Program-made: the position numbers and the translations under genes
Assembly: GCA_900696535.1 (NCBI GenBank)
Contig: CAADGM010000102.1
Location: 1 to 35,291, forward strand
Reading direction: 5' to 3'
DNA from: an uncultured Planctomycetota bacterium
Lineage (GTDB): Bacteria; Planctomycetota; Phycisphaerae; UBA1845; Fen-1342
Length of the DNA: 35,291 nucleotides
Shown: positions 14,470 through 23,677 of the stretch, piece by piece
Layout of the letters: every line of letters starts with the position of its first letter
Position numbering within the stretch: the stretch's first letter is position 1
Notes under the pieces: generated by a model
What the model was told of the DNA's origin: nothing
What the model saw: the letters and a program-made list of their open reading frames with translations, nothing else
Databases searched by the model: none

Positions 14470-15489
14470 GTGCAGGCGTACCAGCTCGAGGCCTTCGGCC
14501 TCGATCACTTGAGACGGACGGACTCGGCGGTCCCGCCTCCGGGCCCCGGCGAAGTCGCGGTTGACGTCGACGCCCTGAGCCTGAACTACCGCGACCTGAT
14601 GGTGATCAAGGGCTTATATAACCCCAAGCTCCGGCTGCCCGCGGTGCCGGTAAGCGACGGTGCGGGCGTCGTGTCGGCCGTCGGGGCGGGCGTGACGCGG
14701 GTTCGCGTTGGTGACCGCGTCGCGTCGCACTTCGTGTCGGGGTGGATCGACGGGCCGTTCCGCCAAGCATACCTCGCGACGACGCTTGGAACGCCGGCGA
14801 CCGGTCTCGCCGCCGAGCGCGTCATCCTCCCAGCCGAGGCCGTCGTCCCCTGGCCGGCGGGCTACAGCGCCGCCGAGGCCGCCACGCTGCCCATTGCCGC
14901 CCTGACCGCCTGGAGCGCGCTGGTGACCGTCGGCGACGTGCGCCCCGGGCAGACCGTGCTGACGCTGGGCACAGGCGGCGTGGCGATCTGGACGCTGCAA
15001 TTGGCGAAGGCGATGGGTGCCCGTGTCATCATCACCAGCAGCCGCGACGACAAGCTGGAGCGCTGCCGAGCGCTCGGCGCGGACGTCACGATCAACTACA
15101 CGCGCGAGCCGGAGTGGGACGCGGCGGTGCTGGAGCAAACCAGCGGGGAAGGCGCGGACCTCACCGTCGAGACCGCCGGCCCCGGCACGCTCGACCGCTC
15201 GCTCAAGGCGACGCGCGCCGGTGGCACGGTCGCCCTGCTGGGAGCGCTCACCGGTCGCCAGGGCACGGTTACCACGGGGCTGATCCTGATGAAGCGGCTG
15301 CGGGTCTGTGGAATCATGGTGGACTCGCGAGCCGCATTCGAAGCGATGAACCGCTTCATCGCGGAGAAGCGCATCCGCCCGGTGATCGACAGGACTTTCC
15401 CGTTCGATCGACTCGTCGACGCGCTGCGGTGCCTCGAAGTAGGCGAGCACTTCGGCAAGATCGTCGTCCACGTGCGCGAAGACGGCTGA
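14470..15489 (+). CDS. Zinc-independent medium-chain alcohol dehydrogenase/quinone oxidoreductase
   Basis: A 339-residue MDR-superfamily oxidoreductase. I chose the GTG at 14470 (MQAYQLEAFGLDHLR) because GAGGTG lies just upstream and the protein then matches family length. The groES-like part has LNYRDLMVIKGLY and GAGVTRVRVGDRVASHF. The Rossmann part has VLTLGTGGVAIWTLQLAKAMG, the NAD(P)-binding loop, followed by IITSSRDDKLERCRALGAD. The Cys and His ligands of zinc alcohol dehydrogenases are absent, as in the quinone-oxidoreductase and MDR7-like branches. It reduces or oxidises an unknown carbonyl or alcohol in the cytoplasm. Its TGA overlaps the tsaD ATG by one base (TGATG), so translation is coupled. 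The functional link with tRNA modification is not obvious. Confidence 0.9.
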   Translation: MQAYQLEAFGLDHLRRTDSAVPPPGPGEVAVDVDALSLNYRDLMVIKGLYNPKLRLPAVPVSDGAGVVSAVGAGVTRVRVGDRVASHFVSGWIDGPFRQAYLATTLGTPATGLAAERVILPAEAVVPWPAGYSAAEAATLPIAALTAWSALVTVGDVRPGQTVLTLGTGGVAIWTLQLAKAMGARVIITSSRDDKLERCRALGADVTINYTREPEWDAAVLEQTSGEGADLTVETAGPGTLDRSLKATRAGGTVALLGALTGRQGTVTTGLILMKRLRVCGIMVDSRAAFEAMNRFIAEKRIRPVIDRTFPFDRLVDALRCLEVGEHFGKIVVHVREDG

Positions 15490-16544
15490 TGGCCCGCGGC
15501 GGACTGGTCCTGGGCATCGAGACGTCCTGCGACGAGACCTCCGCGGCCGTCGTGGCCGAGGGACGTGACGTTCTTTCGAGTCTCGTCAGCTCGCAGGTGG
15601 CGCTACATGAGAAGTACCGCGGCGTCGTGCCGGAGATCGCCGCCCGCGCCCACGTCGAGCAGCTCGTGCCGCTCGTCGAGCACACGCTCGGCGAAGCCTG
15701 CGTCGGCTATGGCGACCTGGAAGCCATCGCGGTGACGGGCGGACCGGGGCTGGTCGGCGCTCTGCTCATCGGCGTGACGGCAGCCCGCACGCTGGCGCTG
15801 ACGCGCGGCTTGCCGCTGGTCGCCGTCGACCACGTCGAGGCTCACGCAACCAGCGCGGCGCTCGGCGTCGATCCGCCGCCCTGGCCAGCCGTGGCGCTCG
15901 TGGTGAGCGGTGGGCACACGGCGCTGTATCTCGTCCGCGGCTCGCTTGACGTCGAGCTGCTGGGACAGACAGTCGACGATGCCGCCGGCGAGGCGGTTGA
16001 TAAGGTTGCCGCGCTGCTCGAGCTGGGCTATCCGGGCGGACCACACATCGAGCGCCTTGCGCGGGACGGGCGCGCGGATGCGATCCGGTTCCCGCGCACC
16101 TGGATCGATGAGCCGCACGCCAACTTCTCGTTCAGCGGCCTTAAGACGGCGGTGCTCTACCACGTGCACGGGGTGGGAAACAAGTATGGCTCGCTGCGGC
16201 ACCTCTCGCCGTCCGAGCGGGCCGACGTGGCCGCGAGCTTCCAGGCCGCGCTCGTAGACGTGCTCGTCACCAAGACGATCGTGACCGCCCAGCGGCTCGG
16301 CGTCGGCAACGTCGTCATCGGCGGGGGCGTGGCCGTGAACGGCGCGCTGCGTGGACAACTCGCGGCCGCGTGCGCGGCGGCGGGCGGCCGCTTGCACCTG
16401 ACGCAGCCGCAGTATTGCACCGACAACGCGGCGATGATTGCGGCGCAGGGCTATCACCTGCTTCGGGCCGGTCGGATCGCGGACCTGTCATTGGAGCCGT
16501 GGGCCGGGCTGCGGCGAACGGGGCGGGCACGAGCGCTGCAGTGA
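15489..16544 (+). CDS. tsaD: tRNA N6-threonylcarbamoyladenosine synthase, TsaD subunit
   Basis: A 351-residue member of the Kae1/TsaD/Gcp family, which transfers the threonylcarbamoyl group from threonylcarbamoyl-AMP to A37 of tRNAs reading ANN codons. It begins MARGGLVLGIETSCDETSAA, the hallmark N-terminus. The iron ligands are H115 and H119 in VAVDHVEAHATSA, and D312 in YCTDNAAMIAAQ. PGLVGALLIGVTAAR, LVVSGGHTALYL and VVIGGGVAVNG form the ATPase-like ASKHA core. Length and motifs are complete. Its start codon overlaps the stop of the oxidoreductase gene by one base. The usual partners TsaB and TsaE are not in the window. HypF, at 19431-21773, carries a paralogous Kae1-like domain. Confidence 0.97.
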   Translation: MARGGLVLGIETSCDETSAAVVAEGRDVLSSLVSSQVALHEKYRGVVPEIAARAHVEQLVPLVEHTLGEACVGYGDLEAIAVTGGPGLVGALLIGVTAARTLALTRGLPLVAVDHVEAHATSAALGVDPPPWPAVALVVSGGHTALYLVRGSLDVELLGQTVDDAAGEAVDKVAALLELGYPGGPHIERLARDGRADAIRFPRTWIDEPHANFSFSGLKTAVLYHVHGVGNKYGSLRHLSPSERADVAASFQAALVDVLVTKTIVTAQRLGVGNVVIGGGVAVNGALRGQLAAACAAAGGRLHLTQPQYCTDNAAMIAAQGYHLLRAGRIADLSLEPWAGLRRTGRARALQ

Positions 16545-16620
16545 TCTCCGCGATTGGCCCGCGCGGGGCTGCCGGCCGGGCAGCTTGTTGCAGCACGCAT
16601 CCGCTGAGGCACCGATCGCG

Positions 16621-16641
16621 GCACCTGCTGATGGCGGGTGC
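16621..16641. repeat. Palindrome shared with 6749-6771; possible bidirectional terminator
   Basis: Arms GCACCTGC (16621-16628) and GCGGGTGC (16634-16641) pair around the loop TGATG with one T-G pair. The reverse complement of 6750-6770 differs from this 21-base element at a single position, and the identity extends into the flanking TCCAC. It lies between the convergent ends of tsaD and the PKD lipoprotein gene, where a hairpin could end both transcripts. Confidence 0.6.
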
Positions 16642-16664
16642 TCCACGCTTCGCCGGGGTAGGTT

Positions 16665-17897
16665 CTAGTTAACCGGCGGCGAATCGGTGCTCCAGGGCGC
16701 GTCGCTGGCATCGACGCCCACCGCCGCCCCACGGTGCCCCGCCGGCGGGCCGACCCGGTTGCTCAGCGCGTCGCCGCTGCCTTCGTTCAGCGGCCAGGCG
16801 CCCACCAGCCCGGTTTCCTGCCCGGTCGCGCGGCGTGGCCGGTAGGTGTTGATCTCGGTCTGCGCCCGGGCGCGCGACCAGCGCCGCACTTCGCCCGCCT
16901 TGCCGCGCATGCCGACGCCGAGCGAGATCATGTTGCCGCTGATGCCCGAGGCAACCGTGACGGTGCCGATGGGCTGGGCGTCGAGGTAGACCGTGCACAG
17001 GACGGTGCCGACGCCCGTCGCGGCGCCGGTCACTGCGATGTGGCGCCACTGCTCGGTGAGCCCGCTGGCGTTGAACTCAGACTCGAACCCGCCCGCGCGC
17101 AGGCGGATCACGCTGCGGGTGGGCAGCACGTCGAGCGAGAAGTTGCCCCCGAGGCTGATCAGCGTCCCGCCGGCGGAGTCCGCCTTGACCCAGCTCTCGA
17201 TGGTGTAGTTGTTGAGGGATTGCGACCCGCCGAGCAGGAGGAGCGCGAAGCCGACGCCGTCGAACTGAAGGCAGGCCGGCGCGCGGTCGGCGACGCGGAT
17301 CACGGTGCTGGTTCGGGCGGTCACACCACCCGCCGTCGTGATGTCCAACTGCACGGTGTAGTTCCCGCGGCCGAGGAAGGTGTGCACCGGCTGGGCATCG
17401 CGGGACGTGCTCCCGTCCCCGAAGTTCCACAGGTAGTCCCGAATGGTGTCGTCCGTAACCTGGCTCTGCGTCGCGTCAAACCGTACGGTCAGCGGCGCCG
17501 GGCCCTCCGTCACGTCCGCACTGATCACCGCCACCGCCGCCGAGCCGCGGACGCGAACGTCAACGACCTGCGTGCCGGTCTGGCCGACGGGGTCCGTGAC
17601 GCGGAGCGTGATCCGGAAGAGCCCCGGGTTGCGGTACGTGTGCGTCGCCTGGACCAGGTTGGACGTAGTGCCGTCACCAAAGTCCCAGGCATACGTGAGC
17701 GGTCCACCGTTGCGGGACGACGAATCGACGGCCGTGACCACAACCTCGAGCGGCGGCACGCCGTCCGTCCGCGTGATGCCGATGACTGCCGACACCGTCG
17801 ATCGCGTCAGTTGCTGCTGAGGTTGCGGGCAGCCGCCGAAGATCAGGCAGCCGGTGAGGAGCAGGAGGAGGAGATACGGCGACAGACGCGTGAGCAT
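16665..17897 (-). CDS. PKD and LamG-domain lipoprotein
   Basis: A 410-residue surface protein. I chose the ATG at 17897, with GGAGG 9 bases upstream, over a GTG at 17924. The hydrophobic start LLLLLLTGC gives a lipobox at Cys-17. Two PKD domains follow, at about 37-120 and 122-205, with the signature cores YAWDFGDGTTSN and YLWNFGDGSTS and the strands HTYRNPGLF and HTFLGRGNYTV. From about 212 to 370 comes a concanavalin-like LamG domain (NNYTIESWVKADS, TEQWRHIAVTG, VYLDAQPIGTV). Both domain types bind proteins or glycans in extracellular settings. The gene has its own TATAAT-containing promoter and ends convergent to tsaD. A role in surface attachment or polymer binding is inferred. Confidence 0.9.
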   Translation of the reverse strand: MLTRLSPYLLLLLLTGCLIFGGCPQPQQQLTRSTVSAVIGITRTDGVPPLEVVVTAVDSSSRNGGPLTYAWDFGDGTTSNLVQATHTYRNPGLFRITLRVTDPVGQTGTQVVDVRVRGSAAVAVISADVTEGPAPLTVRFDATQSQVTDDTIRDYLWNFGDGSTSRDAQPVHTFLGRGNYTVQLDITTAGGVTARTSTVIRVADRAPACLQFDGVGFALLLLGGSQSLNNYTIESWVKADSAGGTLISLGGNFSLDVLPTRSVIRLRAGGFESEFNASGLTEQWRHIAVTGAATGVGTVLCTVYLDAQPIGTVTVASGISGNMISLGVGMRGKAGEVRRWSRARAQTEINTYRPRRATGQETGLVGAWPLNEGSGDALSNRVGPPAGHRGAAVGVDASDAPWSTDSPPVN

Positions 17898-17950
17898 CGG
17901 GCTTGGCCTCCACCGGCGCAGCACGCAAGCTCCTGGCGCCGGCCGCGGGC

Positions 17951-17956
17951 ATTATA
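17951..17956 (-). promoter_or_regulatory. Perfect -10 element of the PKD/LamG gene
   Basis: The minus strand reads TATAAT here. The predicted transcript would start near 17944, giving a leader of about 47 bases that contains the GGAGG site. No convincing -35 is found 16-18 bases upstream. Confidence 0.5.
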
Positions 17957-18057
17957 CGGGCGGTGCAAGTGTCGACGGCCCGGAAACGAGGGGTGCGGCG
18001 CAGCGGATAATGCCGCGCCGCACCGCACCTCGTCTGGCAGGTATCGGCGAACCGAGC

Positions 18058-19245
18058 TCAGGTTGACTCGGTCTGCTCGTACTCCATGGCTTCGTTCTGG
18101 GCGGTACCCACCGGGGCGTTCTGCATCGCAGCGGACAGGAGCGAATCGGCCTCGGCGCGCCCATCGGACAGGATGCCGCTCTCCGCGAGGCCAACGCCGG
18201 CCAGCGATGTGCCCATCCGCGGCCAGATGTCCACGGCTCGTCGCCGGGCACGGGCCTTCGTGTCGGACAGGGCCACGCGTACCTCGCTGAAGGCCTTCTT
18301 GACGCTCTGGAGCGCGGCCTCGGCCGTGCGGACCTGGTTGCGCAGGGAAGTCACCTCGCACTCGTAGAACTGTCGCTGCTCGACGAGACGGGCGTTCTCG
18401 CGTTCCAGGTGGGTGACCTGGGCCTGCACGTTCTTCTTCTCGCCGCGGAGGGTCTCGATGCGCTCGGTCATCGCCTCCTGGGCCTGGGCCAGCTCGCGGA
18501 CCTTATCCTCAGCCGAGCGCAGGGCAATCTGGAGCTGATTGCGCTCGTTCGTGACCAGCTCGAGGTTCGACTGGGTCTGCTGAAGCTCGGCGTGGAGCTG
18601 CCCGCGCTCCTCGAACAGGTCGCGCTGGGTGCGTTCCAGCTCCTCGAGCCGGACGGACAGGCTCTTGTAGTCTGAGCGCAGCCCGTCGCGCTCCTTGCGG
18701 ACGGCGAAGAGCTCGTCGAGCTGCTTGCTGGCGGCGCGCAGCTCGGCGCGAAGCTGCGTCCGCTCCTTGTCGGCCGCGGCAAGCTGCTCGGTGACGCGCT
18801 GTGTGCGCGCGTTGGCGTCGGCGACCTCCTCCTCGAGCGTGGAGACCTGCTGGTGCATCTGCTCGAGCGCGTCGACCCGCGTCTGGAGCGTGACGACCTG
18901 CCACTCGAGCTCCTGCACACGGTGCTGCGCCGTCTGGAGCTTCTCGCTGCCGGTGGTCAGCTCACGCTCCAGGTTCTCGCGGATTTCCTGGTTGCGATCG
19001 AGCTGGTCCTCGAGCTCGTTGATCACCGCCAGCACGTCGTTGCGCTCGTCGAGAAACGCGTCCTGAAGCGCCGCGACGGCCGACGCCGCCGAGCCGCCCG
19101 GCGCGCCGTTGGCGGCGGCCGTGCGGCCACGGGTTCCGTTCGGCGCGGCGGCCGCGCCGGTCGCTGGCGTCGTGGCCGCGACGACGGCGTGCTCGTTGTC
19201 GGTGGGCTGACCGCTTCGGCGTCCGCGGGGGGTGTTCTTGTCCAT
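18058..19245 (-). CDS. Long coiled-coil protein of unknown function
   Basis: A 395-residue protein starting MDKNTPRGRRSGQPTDNEH at the ATG at 19245. Residues 20-60 are Ala/Gly/Thr-rich and probably disordered. From about 65 to 325 it is an almost unbroken heptad pattern rich in Glu, Gln, Leu, Arg and Lys (for example VINELEDQLDRNQEIRENLE and LEELERTQRDLFEE), a long parallel coiled coil like the arms of SMC or tropomyosin-like proteins. No Walker motifs, signal peptide or membrane segment are present, so it is not an SMC ATPase. The last 70 residues are acidic and uncoiled. A cytoplasmic scaffold or filament protein is the likely role (inference). It lies 185 bases downstream of hypF on the same strand, with weak support for its own Shine-Dalgarno. 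Confidence 0.85.
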   Translation of the reverse strand: MDKNTPRGRRSGQPTDNEHAVVAATTPATGAAAAPNGTRGRTAAANGAPGGSAASAVAALQDAFLDERNDVLAVINELEDQLDRNQEIRENLERELTTGSEKLQTAQHRVQELEWQVVTLQTRVDALEQMHQQVSTLEEEVADANARTQRVTEQLAAADKERTQLRAELRAASKQLDELFAVRKERDGLRSDYKSLSVRLEELERTQRDLFEERGQLHAELQQTQSNLELVTNERNQLQIALRSAEDKVRELAQAQEAMTERIETLRGEKKNVQAQVTHLERENARLVEQRQFYECEVTSLRNQVRTAEAALQSVKKAFSEVRVALSDTKARARRRAVDIWPRMGTSLAGVGLAESGILSDGRAEADSLLSAAMQNAPVGTAQNEAMEYEQTEST

Positions 19246-19430
19246 GGCTCTCGCGTATCCCTGGCTCGGGGCGGCCCGGGGCCGACGGGCAGTGCCCGGA
19301 ACGATCGCGATCGTCGCGACACCGTTTCCGGGAGGCCGGCCGCCGACTGTGTTTATCGGTGTGCCCCGCGCGGCACCTGCCCGCGGCGGTCGGGTTCGGC
19401 GCAAAACCTGCCCCGCGCGCAGGAACTGCG

Positions 19431-21773
19431 TCAGGCCCGGCGGCTGGTCGAGGCGACATACGCCTGACCGAGCGCGATGCCGCCGTCGCCGGCGGGCACG
19501 GCGCGGTTGAAGAGCACGTGCAGTCTGCTCTCGCCGAGCAGCGTGTGCAGCCGGCTCAGCAGGCGTCGGTTCGCGAAGCAGCCGCCCGAGAGCGCGACCG
19601 TATCGAGCCCAGATCGCTCGCAAGCCAGTCGAGCTGCGTCGGCCAGTAGCCGCGCGACCGTCTCGTGAAAGCGAGCGGCGGCGATCGCAGTCGGCTCGCC
19701 GCGCAGTCGCTCCTCGGCGAGTTGACGCAACGCCGGCGCAAGCCGCAAGCGCAGGCCGTTGGCGCCGACCTCGACCATATAGGCGTACGGAGCGGCGTCC
19801 TCGACGCCTTCGGCCGCGGCCTCGAGCGCCATCGCCGCCTCGGCCTCGTGACGATTGCTCGTGCAGAGATCGAGCAGGAAGGCGACGGCGTCGAAGACCC
19901 GGCCGAGGCTCGAGGTCGGCGGCACGTTCAGCCCGCGCTCGACCTGTTGGTCGGCCGTCGCCAGCATCACGCGCTGGCTGCGGAACAGCGCCTTGATCGC
20001 ATCGGGCCCGAGTACGGATTGCCAGGCGGAACCATAGGCGAGCCGCAGCAGCGCCGCGGCCGGTCGCCAGGTGGCGATCGCTGCCTTGTCGCCGCCGATC
20101 AGCGGGAAGTACTCGAGGTGCCCGAGCCGCTCGAAGCGCGGCCCCTCGCAACGCAGTACCTCGCAGCCCCACGCGGCGCCGTCCAAGCCATGTCCGGTGC
20201 CGTCGCACGACAGGCCCACGAGTGGCCCGTCGTGGCCGTGCTCGGCCATGACGCTGGCGATGTGGGCGTGGTGGTGCTGGACGGCGATCAGTTCAACGCC
20301 CGTCGCGGCGGCCTGCTCGCGTGCAAAGCGCGTCGAGAGGTACAGCGGGTGCAGGTCACACGCCAAGACATCGGGCATGAAGTCGAACAAGGTTCGGAGT
20401 CGGCCCGCGGCCTCGATGAAATGTCGATACGCGGCGGCGTTGGTCAGGTCGCCGAGGTGCTCGCTGACGATCGCCTCGTGGCCGCGCAGCAGGCAGATCG
20501 TCGACTTCAACTCACCGCCCAGGGCCAGCACCGCCGCCGACGGGGCCGGCGTCGCCACGTGGATCGGCCCCGGGGCGTAGCCTCGCGCTCGCCGAATCGG
20601 GATCGTCTCGCCAGCGAAAGTGAAGACCACCGAGTCGTCGATGGGGCGGAAGATCTCACGATCATGGACGAGGAACGCGTCGGCGACGTCCGCCAGCTCC
20701 CGCAGCGCGTCTTCGTCGCGGAACGTGAGCGGCTGGCCCGAGAGGTTCGCCGACGTCATTACGAGCGGGCCGAGCCCGTGCGAGAACAGCAGGTGGTGCA
20801 GAGGCGTGTAGGGCAGCATCAAGCCCAGGTCGCGACAGCCGGGCGCGACGTGCTCGGAAACCCCGACCGGCGGACGCCGAGCCGGCACGAGCACGATCGG
20901 GGCGGCCAGCGAGCGCAGTGCGTGCTCGTCGGCCGGTGAGAGCACGCCGAGCTGCCGGGCTGCGGTCACGCTTGGCACCATGACCGCCAGCGGCTTGCCG
21001 TCACGCAGCTTCCGATGCCGAAGCCGCTGGACCGCCTGGTCGTCATCCGCTCGACAGGCGAGGTGGTAGCCGCCGACGCCCTTGACGCCGAGGATCGCGC
21101 CGCCGGCGAGCAGCTCGGCCGCGCGGCGAATCGCGCCGTCGTTCACAGACCCCGGGCCAGCCTCATGCTCGGCAGCGGCCGCTGTGACCAGCCGGACTCG
21201 AGGGCCGCAGACAGCGCACGCGTTCGGCTGGGCGTGAAAGCGCCGGCTGGCCGGGTCGCGGTACTCGGCCTCGCACTCGGGGCACATCGCGAACGCGGCC
21301 ATCGTGGTCTTCGGGCGATCGTAGGGCACATCGCGGATGATCGAGTAGCGCGGCCCGCAGTTAGTGCAGTTGATGAAGGGATAGCCGTGCCGCCGGTCGC
21401 CCGGGTCGAACAGCTCGCGCAAGCAGTCCGCGCACGTCGCCGCGTCGGGAGTCACCTCGGGGCGTGCCCCGGTGCCCGCGTCGGACGCGACGATGCGGAA
21501 GCCCGTCTCGGCGTTCGTCGGCGGCAGGTCGATCGCCCGAAGACTCGTGATCCGCGCCAGTGGCGGAAGCTCGGCGACCAGCGCGCGCTGGAAGTCATCC
21601 AGGCCCGCGGCCGTCCCCTCGATCTCCACCGTCGCACCGTGACCGGTGTTGGCAACGTGGCCGACCAGCCCGCGGGCCGTGGCCAGCCGGTAGACGCACG
21701 GTCGGAAACCGACGCCCTGCACCTGCCCGCGAATTTCGAGTCGGCGCCGGAGGCGCCCGCTGGTTGGCTGCAT
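19431..21773 (-). CDS. hypF: Carbamoyltransferase HypF, [NiFe]-hydrogenase maturation
   Basis: A complete 780-residue HypF. It turns carbamoyl phosphate and ATP into carbamoyl-AMP and hands the carbamoyl group to HypE, the first step in making the CN ligands of the [NiFe] centre. Domains in order: acylphosphatase (1-95) with GQVQGVGFRP (R24) and N42; zinc fingers with Cys pairs C114/C117, C136/C139, C164/C167 and C186/C189; a YrdC-like domain (about 205-385) with KGVGGYHLACRADDDQAV and KPLAVMVP; and a Kae1-like domain (about 405-780) with AVQHHHAHIASVMAEHG, SCDGTGHGLDGAAWG and ALSGGCFANRRLL. All catalytic motifs are present. The other hyp genes and the hydrogenase genes are not in the window. 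It is divergent from malic enzyme; the ribosome-binding site is weak. Confidence 0.96.
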   Translation of the reverse strand: MQPTSGRLRRRLEIRGQVQGVGFRPCVYRLATARGLVGHVANTGHGATVEIEGTAAGLDDFQRALVAELPPLARITSLRAIDLPPTNAETGFRIVASDAGTGARPEVTPDAATCADCLRELFDPGDRRHGYPFINCTNCGPRYSIIRDVPYDRPKTTMAAFAMCPECEAEYRDPASRRFHAQPNACAVCGPRVRLVTAAAAEHEAGPGSVNDGAIRRAAELLAGGAILGVKGVGGYHLACRADDDQAVQRLRHRKLRDGKPLAVMVPSVTAARQLGVLSPADEHALRSLAAPIVLVPARRPPVGVSEHVAPGCRDLGLMLPYTPLHHLLFSHGLGPLVMTSANLSGQPLTFRDEDALRELADVADAFLVHDREIFRPIDDSVVFTFAGETIPIRRARGYAPGPIHVATPAPSAAVLALGGELKSTICLLRGHEAIVSEHLGDLTNAAAYRHFIEAAGRLRTLFDFMPDVLACDLHPLYLSTRFAREQAAATGVELIAVQHHHAHIASVMAEHGHDGPLVGLSCDGTGHGLDGAAWGCEVLRCEGPRFERLGHLEYFPLIGGDKAAIATWRPAAALLRLAYGSAWQSVLGPDAIKALFRSQRVMLATADQQVERGLNVPPTSSLGRVFDAVAFLLDLCTSNRHEAEAAMALEAAAEGVEDAAPYAYMVEVGANGLRLRLAPALRQLAEERLRGEPTAIAAARFHETVARLLADAARLACERSGLDTVALSGGCFANRRLLSRLHTLLGESRLHVLFNRAVPAGDGGIALGQAYVASTSRRA

Positions 21774-21917
21774 GCGCGTAACATCCGCAGCGGCTTGGAA
21801 GTACGAACTTCGGGTATGGTAGCAGCCCGGGCCGGGCCGGCGCGACCTTTCCGGGAGCGCCTTCGCGCCGCTCGGCGTTCATGGTATCCTGCGGATCGTT
21901 TTGTCGGATATATGCCT

Positions 21918-21932
21918 CCGGGGTTGCCCCGG
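21918..21932 (+). other. Leader hairpin before malic enzyme
   Basis: CCGGGG (21918-21923) and CCCCGG (21927-21932) form a 6-bp stem with a 3-base loop, about 20 bases before the AGGAG site. It could affect translation or be chance in such G+C-rich sequence. Confidence 0.25.
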
Positions 21933-21964
21933 CGGCGGCCCGCGTCCCCCCAGGAGCGATGCCC

Positions 21965-23677
21965 ATGAGCGAGAGCGCACACAACCCCCTGATTCGCCCT
22001 GACAAGCTGAGCCTGAATGTCTGCGGCCGCGACCTGCTGCGGAACCCGCTCCATAACAAGGGGCAGGCCTTCACGCCGCGCGAACGCGACCGCTTTCGGC
22101 TCCGGGGCCTGCTCCCGCCAGCGCAGCAGAGCATCCAGGACCAGGTCGCGCTGGAACTGGAGCACATCCGCGCCAAGGGCAGCGACCTGGAGAAGTTCAT
22201 CGGCCTGGCCGCGCTTCAGGATCGCAACGAGACGCTCTTCTACCGCGTCCTGGTCGAGAACACCGCCGAGCTCATGCCGATCGTCTACACGCCCACGGTC
22301 GGCCTGGCCTGCCAGAAGTACAGCCACATCCTGCGGCACACGCGCGGCGTGTGGATCACGCCGGACGACATCGACCACATGGCCGACATCCTGCAGAACG
22401 TCGGGACGCGGGATATCCGGCTGATCGTGGTGACGGACAACGAGCGCATCCTCGGCCTGGGCGACCAGGGTGCGGGCGGGATGGGCATTCCCGTGGGCAA
22501 GATTGCCCTGTACTGCGCTGGTGCCGGCATCCACCCGTCGCTCACGCTGCCGGTGAGCCTGGACGTGGGCACGGACAACGTCGACCTGCTGAACGATCCG
22601 TATTACATGGGCTGGCGGAACCGCCGGCTGCGCGGCGAAGCGTACGAGCGGGTGGTCGAGGCTTTCGTGAACGCGGTTCGGGAGGTTTTCCCGCGCTGCC
22701 TGGTGCAGTGGGAGGACTTCCACAAGAACATCGCCTTCATGGTGCTCGACCGCTATCGCCGGCGCATCCCGTGCTTCAATGACGACATCCAGGGCACGGC
22801 GGCGGTGGCGCTGGCGGGGCTCTACGGTGGGCTGCGCATCACCGGCGGCAAGCTGTGCGAGCAGCGGATCGTCTATGCCGGCGCGGGGGCGGCGGGTGTC
22901 GGCATCGGGCGGCTGGTCGCCGACGCGATGCGGCTGGAGAGCCGCGACGAGGCCCAGATCCACCGCAACCAGGCGTTCATCGACTCGGTCGGGCTCGTGC
23001 ATGACGGCGTGCCGATCAAGGACCCGCAGAAGCGTCCCTTCGCCCTGACCCGGGCGGAAATGAAGGAATACGGCTTCCAGGGCGAGGGCCCGTTCGAGCT
23101 GCTCGAGGTCGTCCGGCGCATCAAGCCGACGATCCTGCTTGGCACGACCGCGAAGGCCGGCACGTTCACCGAGGACGTCATCCGTGAGATGGCCAAGCAT
23201 TGCGAGCGGCCGATCATCTACGCCTTCAGTAACCCGACCAGCAAGGCCGAGTGCACGCCCGCCGAGGCCATCAAGTGGACCGACGGCCGCGCGCTCGTCG
23301 CCACGGGCAGCCCGTTCGCGCCAGTCGAGTACAACGGCAAGCGGCACGTCATCGGGCAGGGCAACAACGTGTTCATCTTCCCCGGCGTCGGTCTGGGGGC
23401 GATCCTGGCCGAGGCCAGCGAGGTGCCCGAGTCGTTCTTCATGATCGCTGCCAAGACGCTGGCCGATTGCATCAGCGACGATCGGCTGGCGCAGAACGCA
23501 CTGTACCCGGACCAGAGCACGCTGCGCGAGGTGAGCTGCAAGATCGCGGTCAACGTCATCCGCGAGGCCAGGCGCCTGAACATCGGGCGCATGGTTCCCG
23601 ACCAGGACATCGAGCCGCTGGTCCGCCGGTCGATGTGGTTCCCGGACTACGTCGAGTACGAGTGCGTGTGCGACTAG
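21965..23677 (+). CDS. maeA: NAD-type malic enzyme
   Basis: A 570-residue oxidative decarboxylase converting malate to pyruvate and CO2 with reduction of NAD or NADP. The large single-domain length matches the SfcA/MaeA class, not the shorter MaeB class. AGGAG is 8 bases before the ATG at 21965; the in-frame ATG at 21959 would be too close. Catalytic features: Y108 in [12 protein letters not shown], the lysine (K179) in [16 protein letters not shown], metal ligands in [12 protein letters not shown] and [12 protein letters not shown], the NAD loop [12 protein letters not shown], and [15 protein letters not shown] and [11 protein letters not shown] near the end. Complete and alone, it links the citric acid cycle with pyruvate. 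Cofactor choice is inferred from family only. Its last codons and stop lie inside a 15-bp tandem repeat, an unusual end. Confidence 0.95.
   Translation: MSESAHNPLIRPDKLSLNVCGRDLLRNPLHNKGQAFTPRERDRFRLRGLLPPAQQSIQDQVALELEHIRAKGSDLEKFIGLAALQDRNETLFYRVLVENTAELMPIVYTPTVGLACQKYSHILRHTRGVWITPDDIDHMADILQNVGTRDIRLIVVTDNERILGLGDQGAGGMGIPVGKIALYCAGAGIHPSLTLPVSLDVGTDNVDLLNDPYYMGWRNRRLRGEAYERVVEAFVNAVREVFPRCLVQWEDFHKNIAFMVLDRYRRRIPCFNDDIQGTAAVALAGLYGGLRITGGKLCEQRIVYAGAGAAGVGIGRLVADAMRLESRDEAQIHRNQAFIDSVGLVHDGVPIKDPQKRPFALTRAEMKEYGFQGEGPFELLEVVRRIKPTILLGTTAKAGTFTEDVIREMAKHCERPIIYAFSNPTSKAECTPAEAIKWTDGRALVATGSPFAPVEYNGKRHVIGQGNNVFIFPGVGLGAILAEASEVPESFFMIAAKTLADCISDDRLAQNALYPDQSTLREVSCKIAVNVIREARRLNIGRMVPDQDIEPLVRRSMWFPDYVEYECVCD

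Noticed and set aside
19246-20208. N-terminal extension of the coiled-coil gene to 716 codons
   Set aside because: The extra part overlaps hypF out of frame and has Arg-rich shadow composition; the ATG at 19245 begins the real protein.
21881-21959. Earlier starts for malic enzyme
   Set aside because: AGGAG is only 2 bases from the ATG at 21959 and downstream of the one at 21881; the ATG at 21965 has correct spacing.
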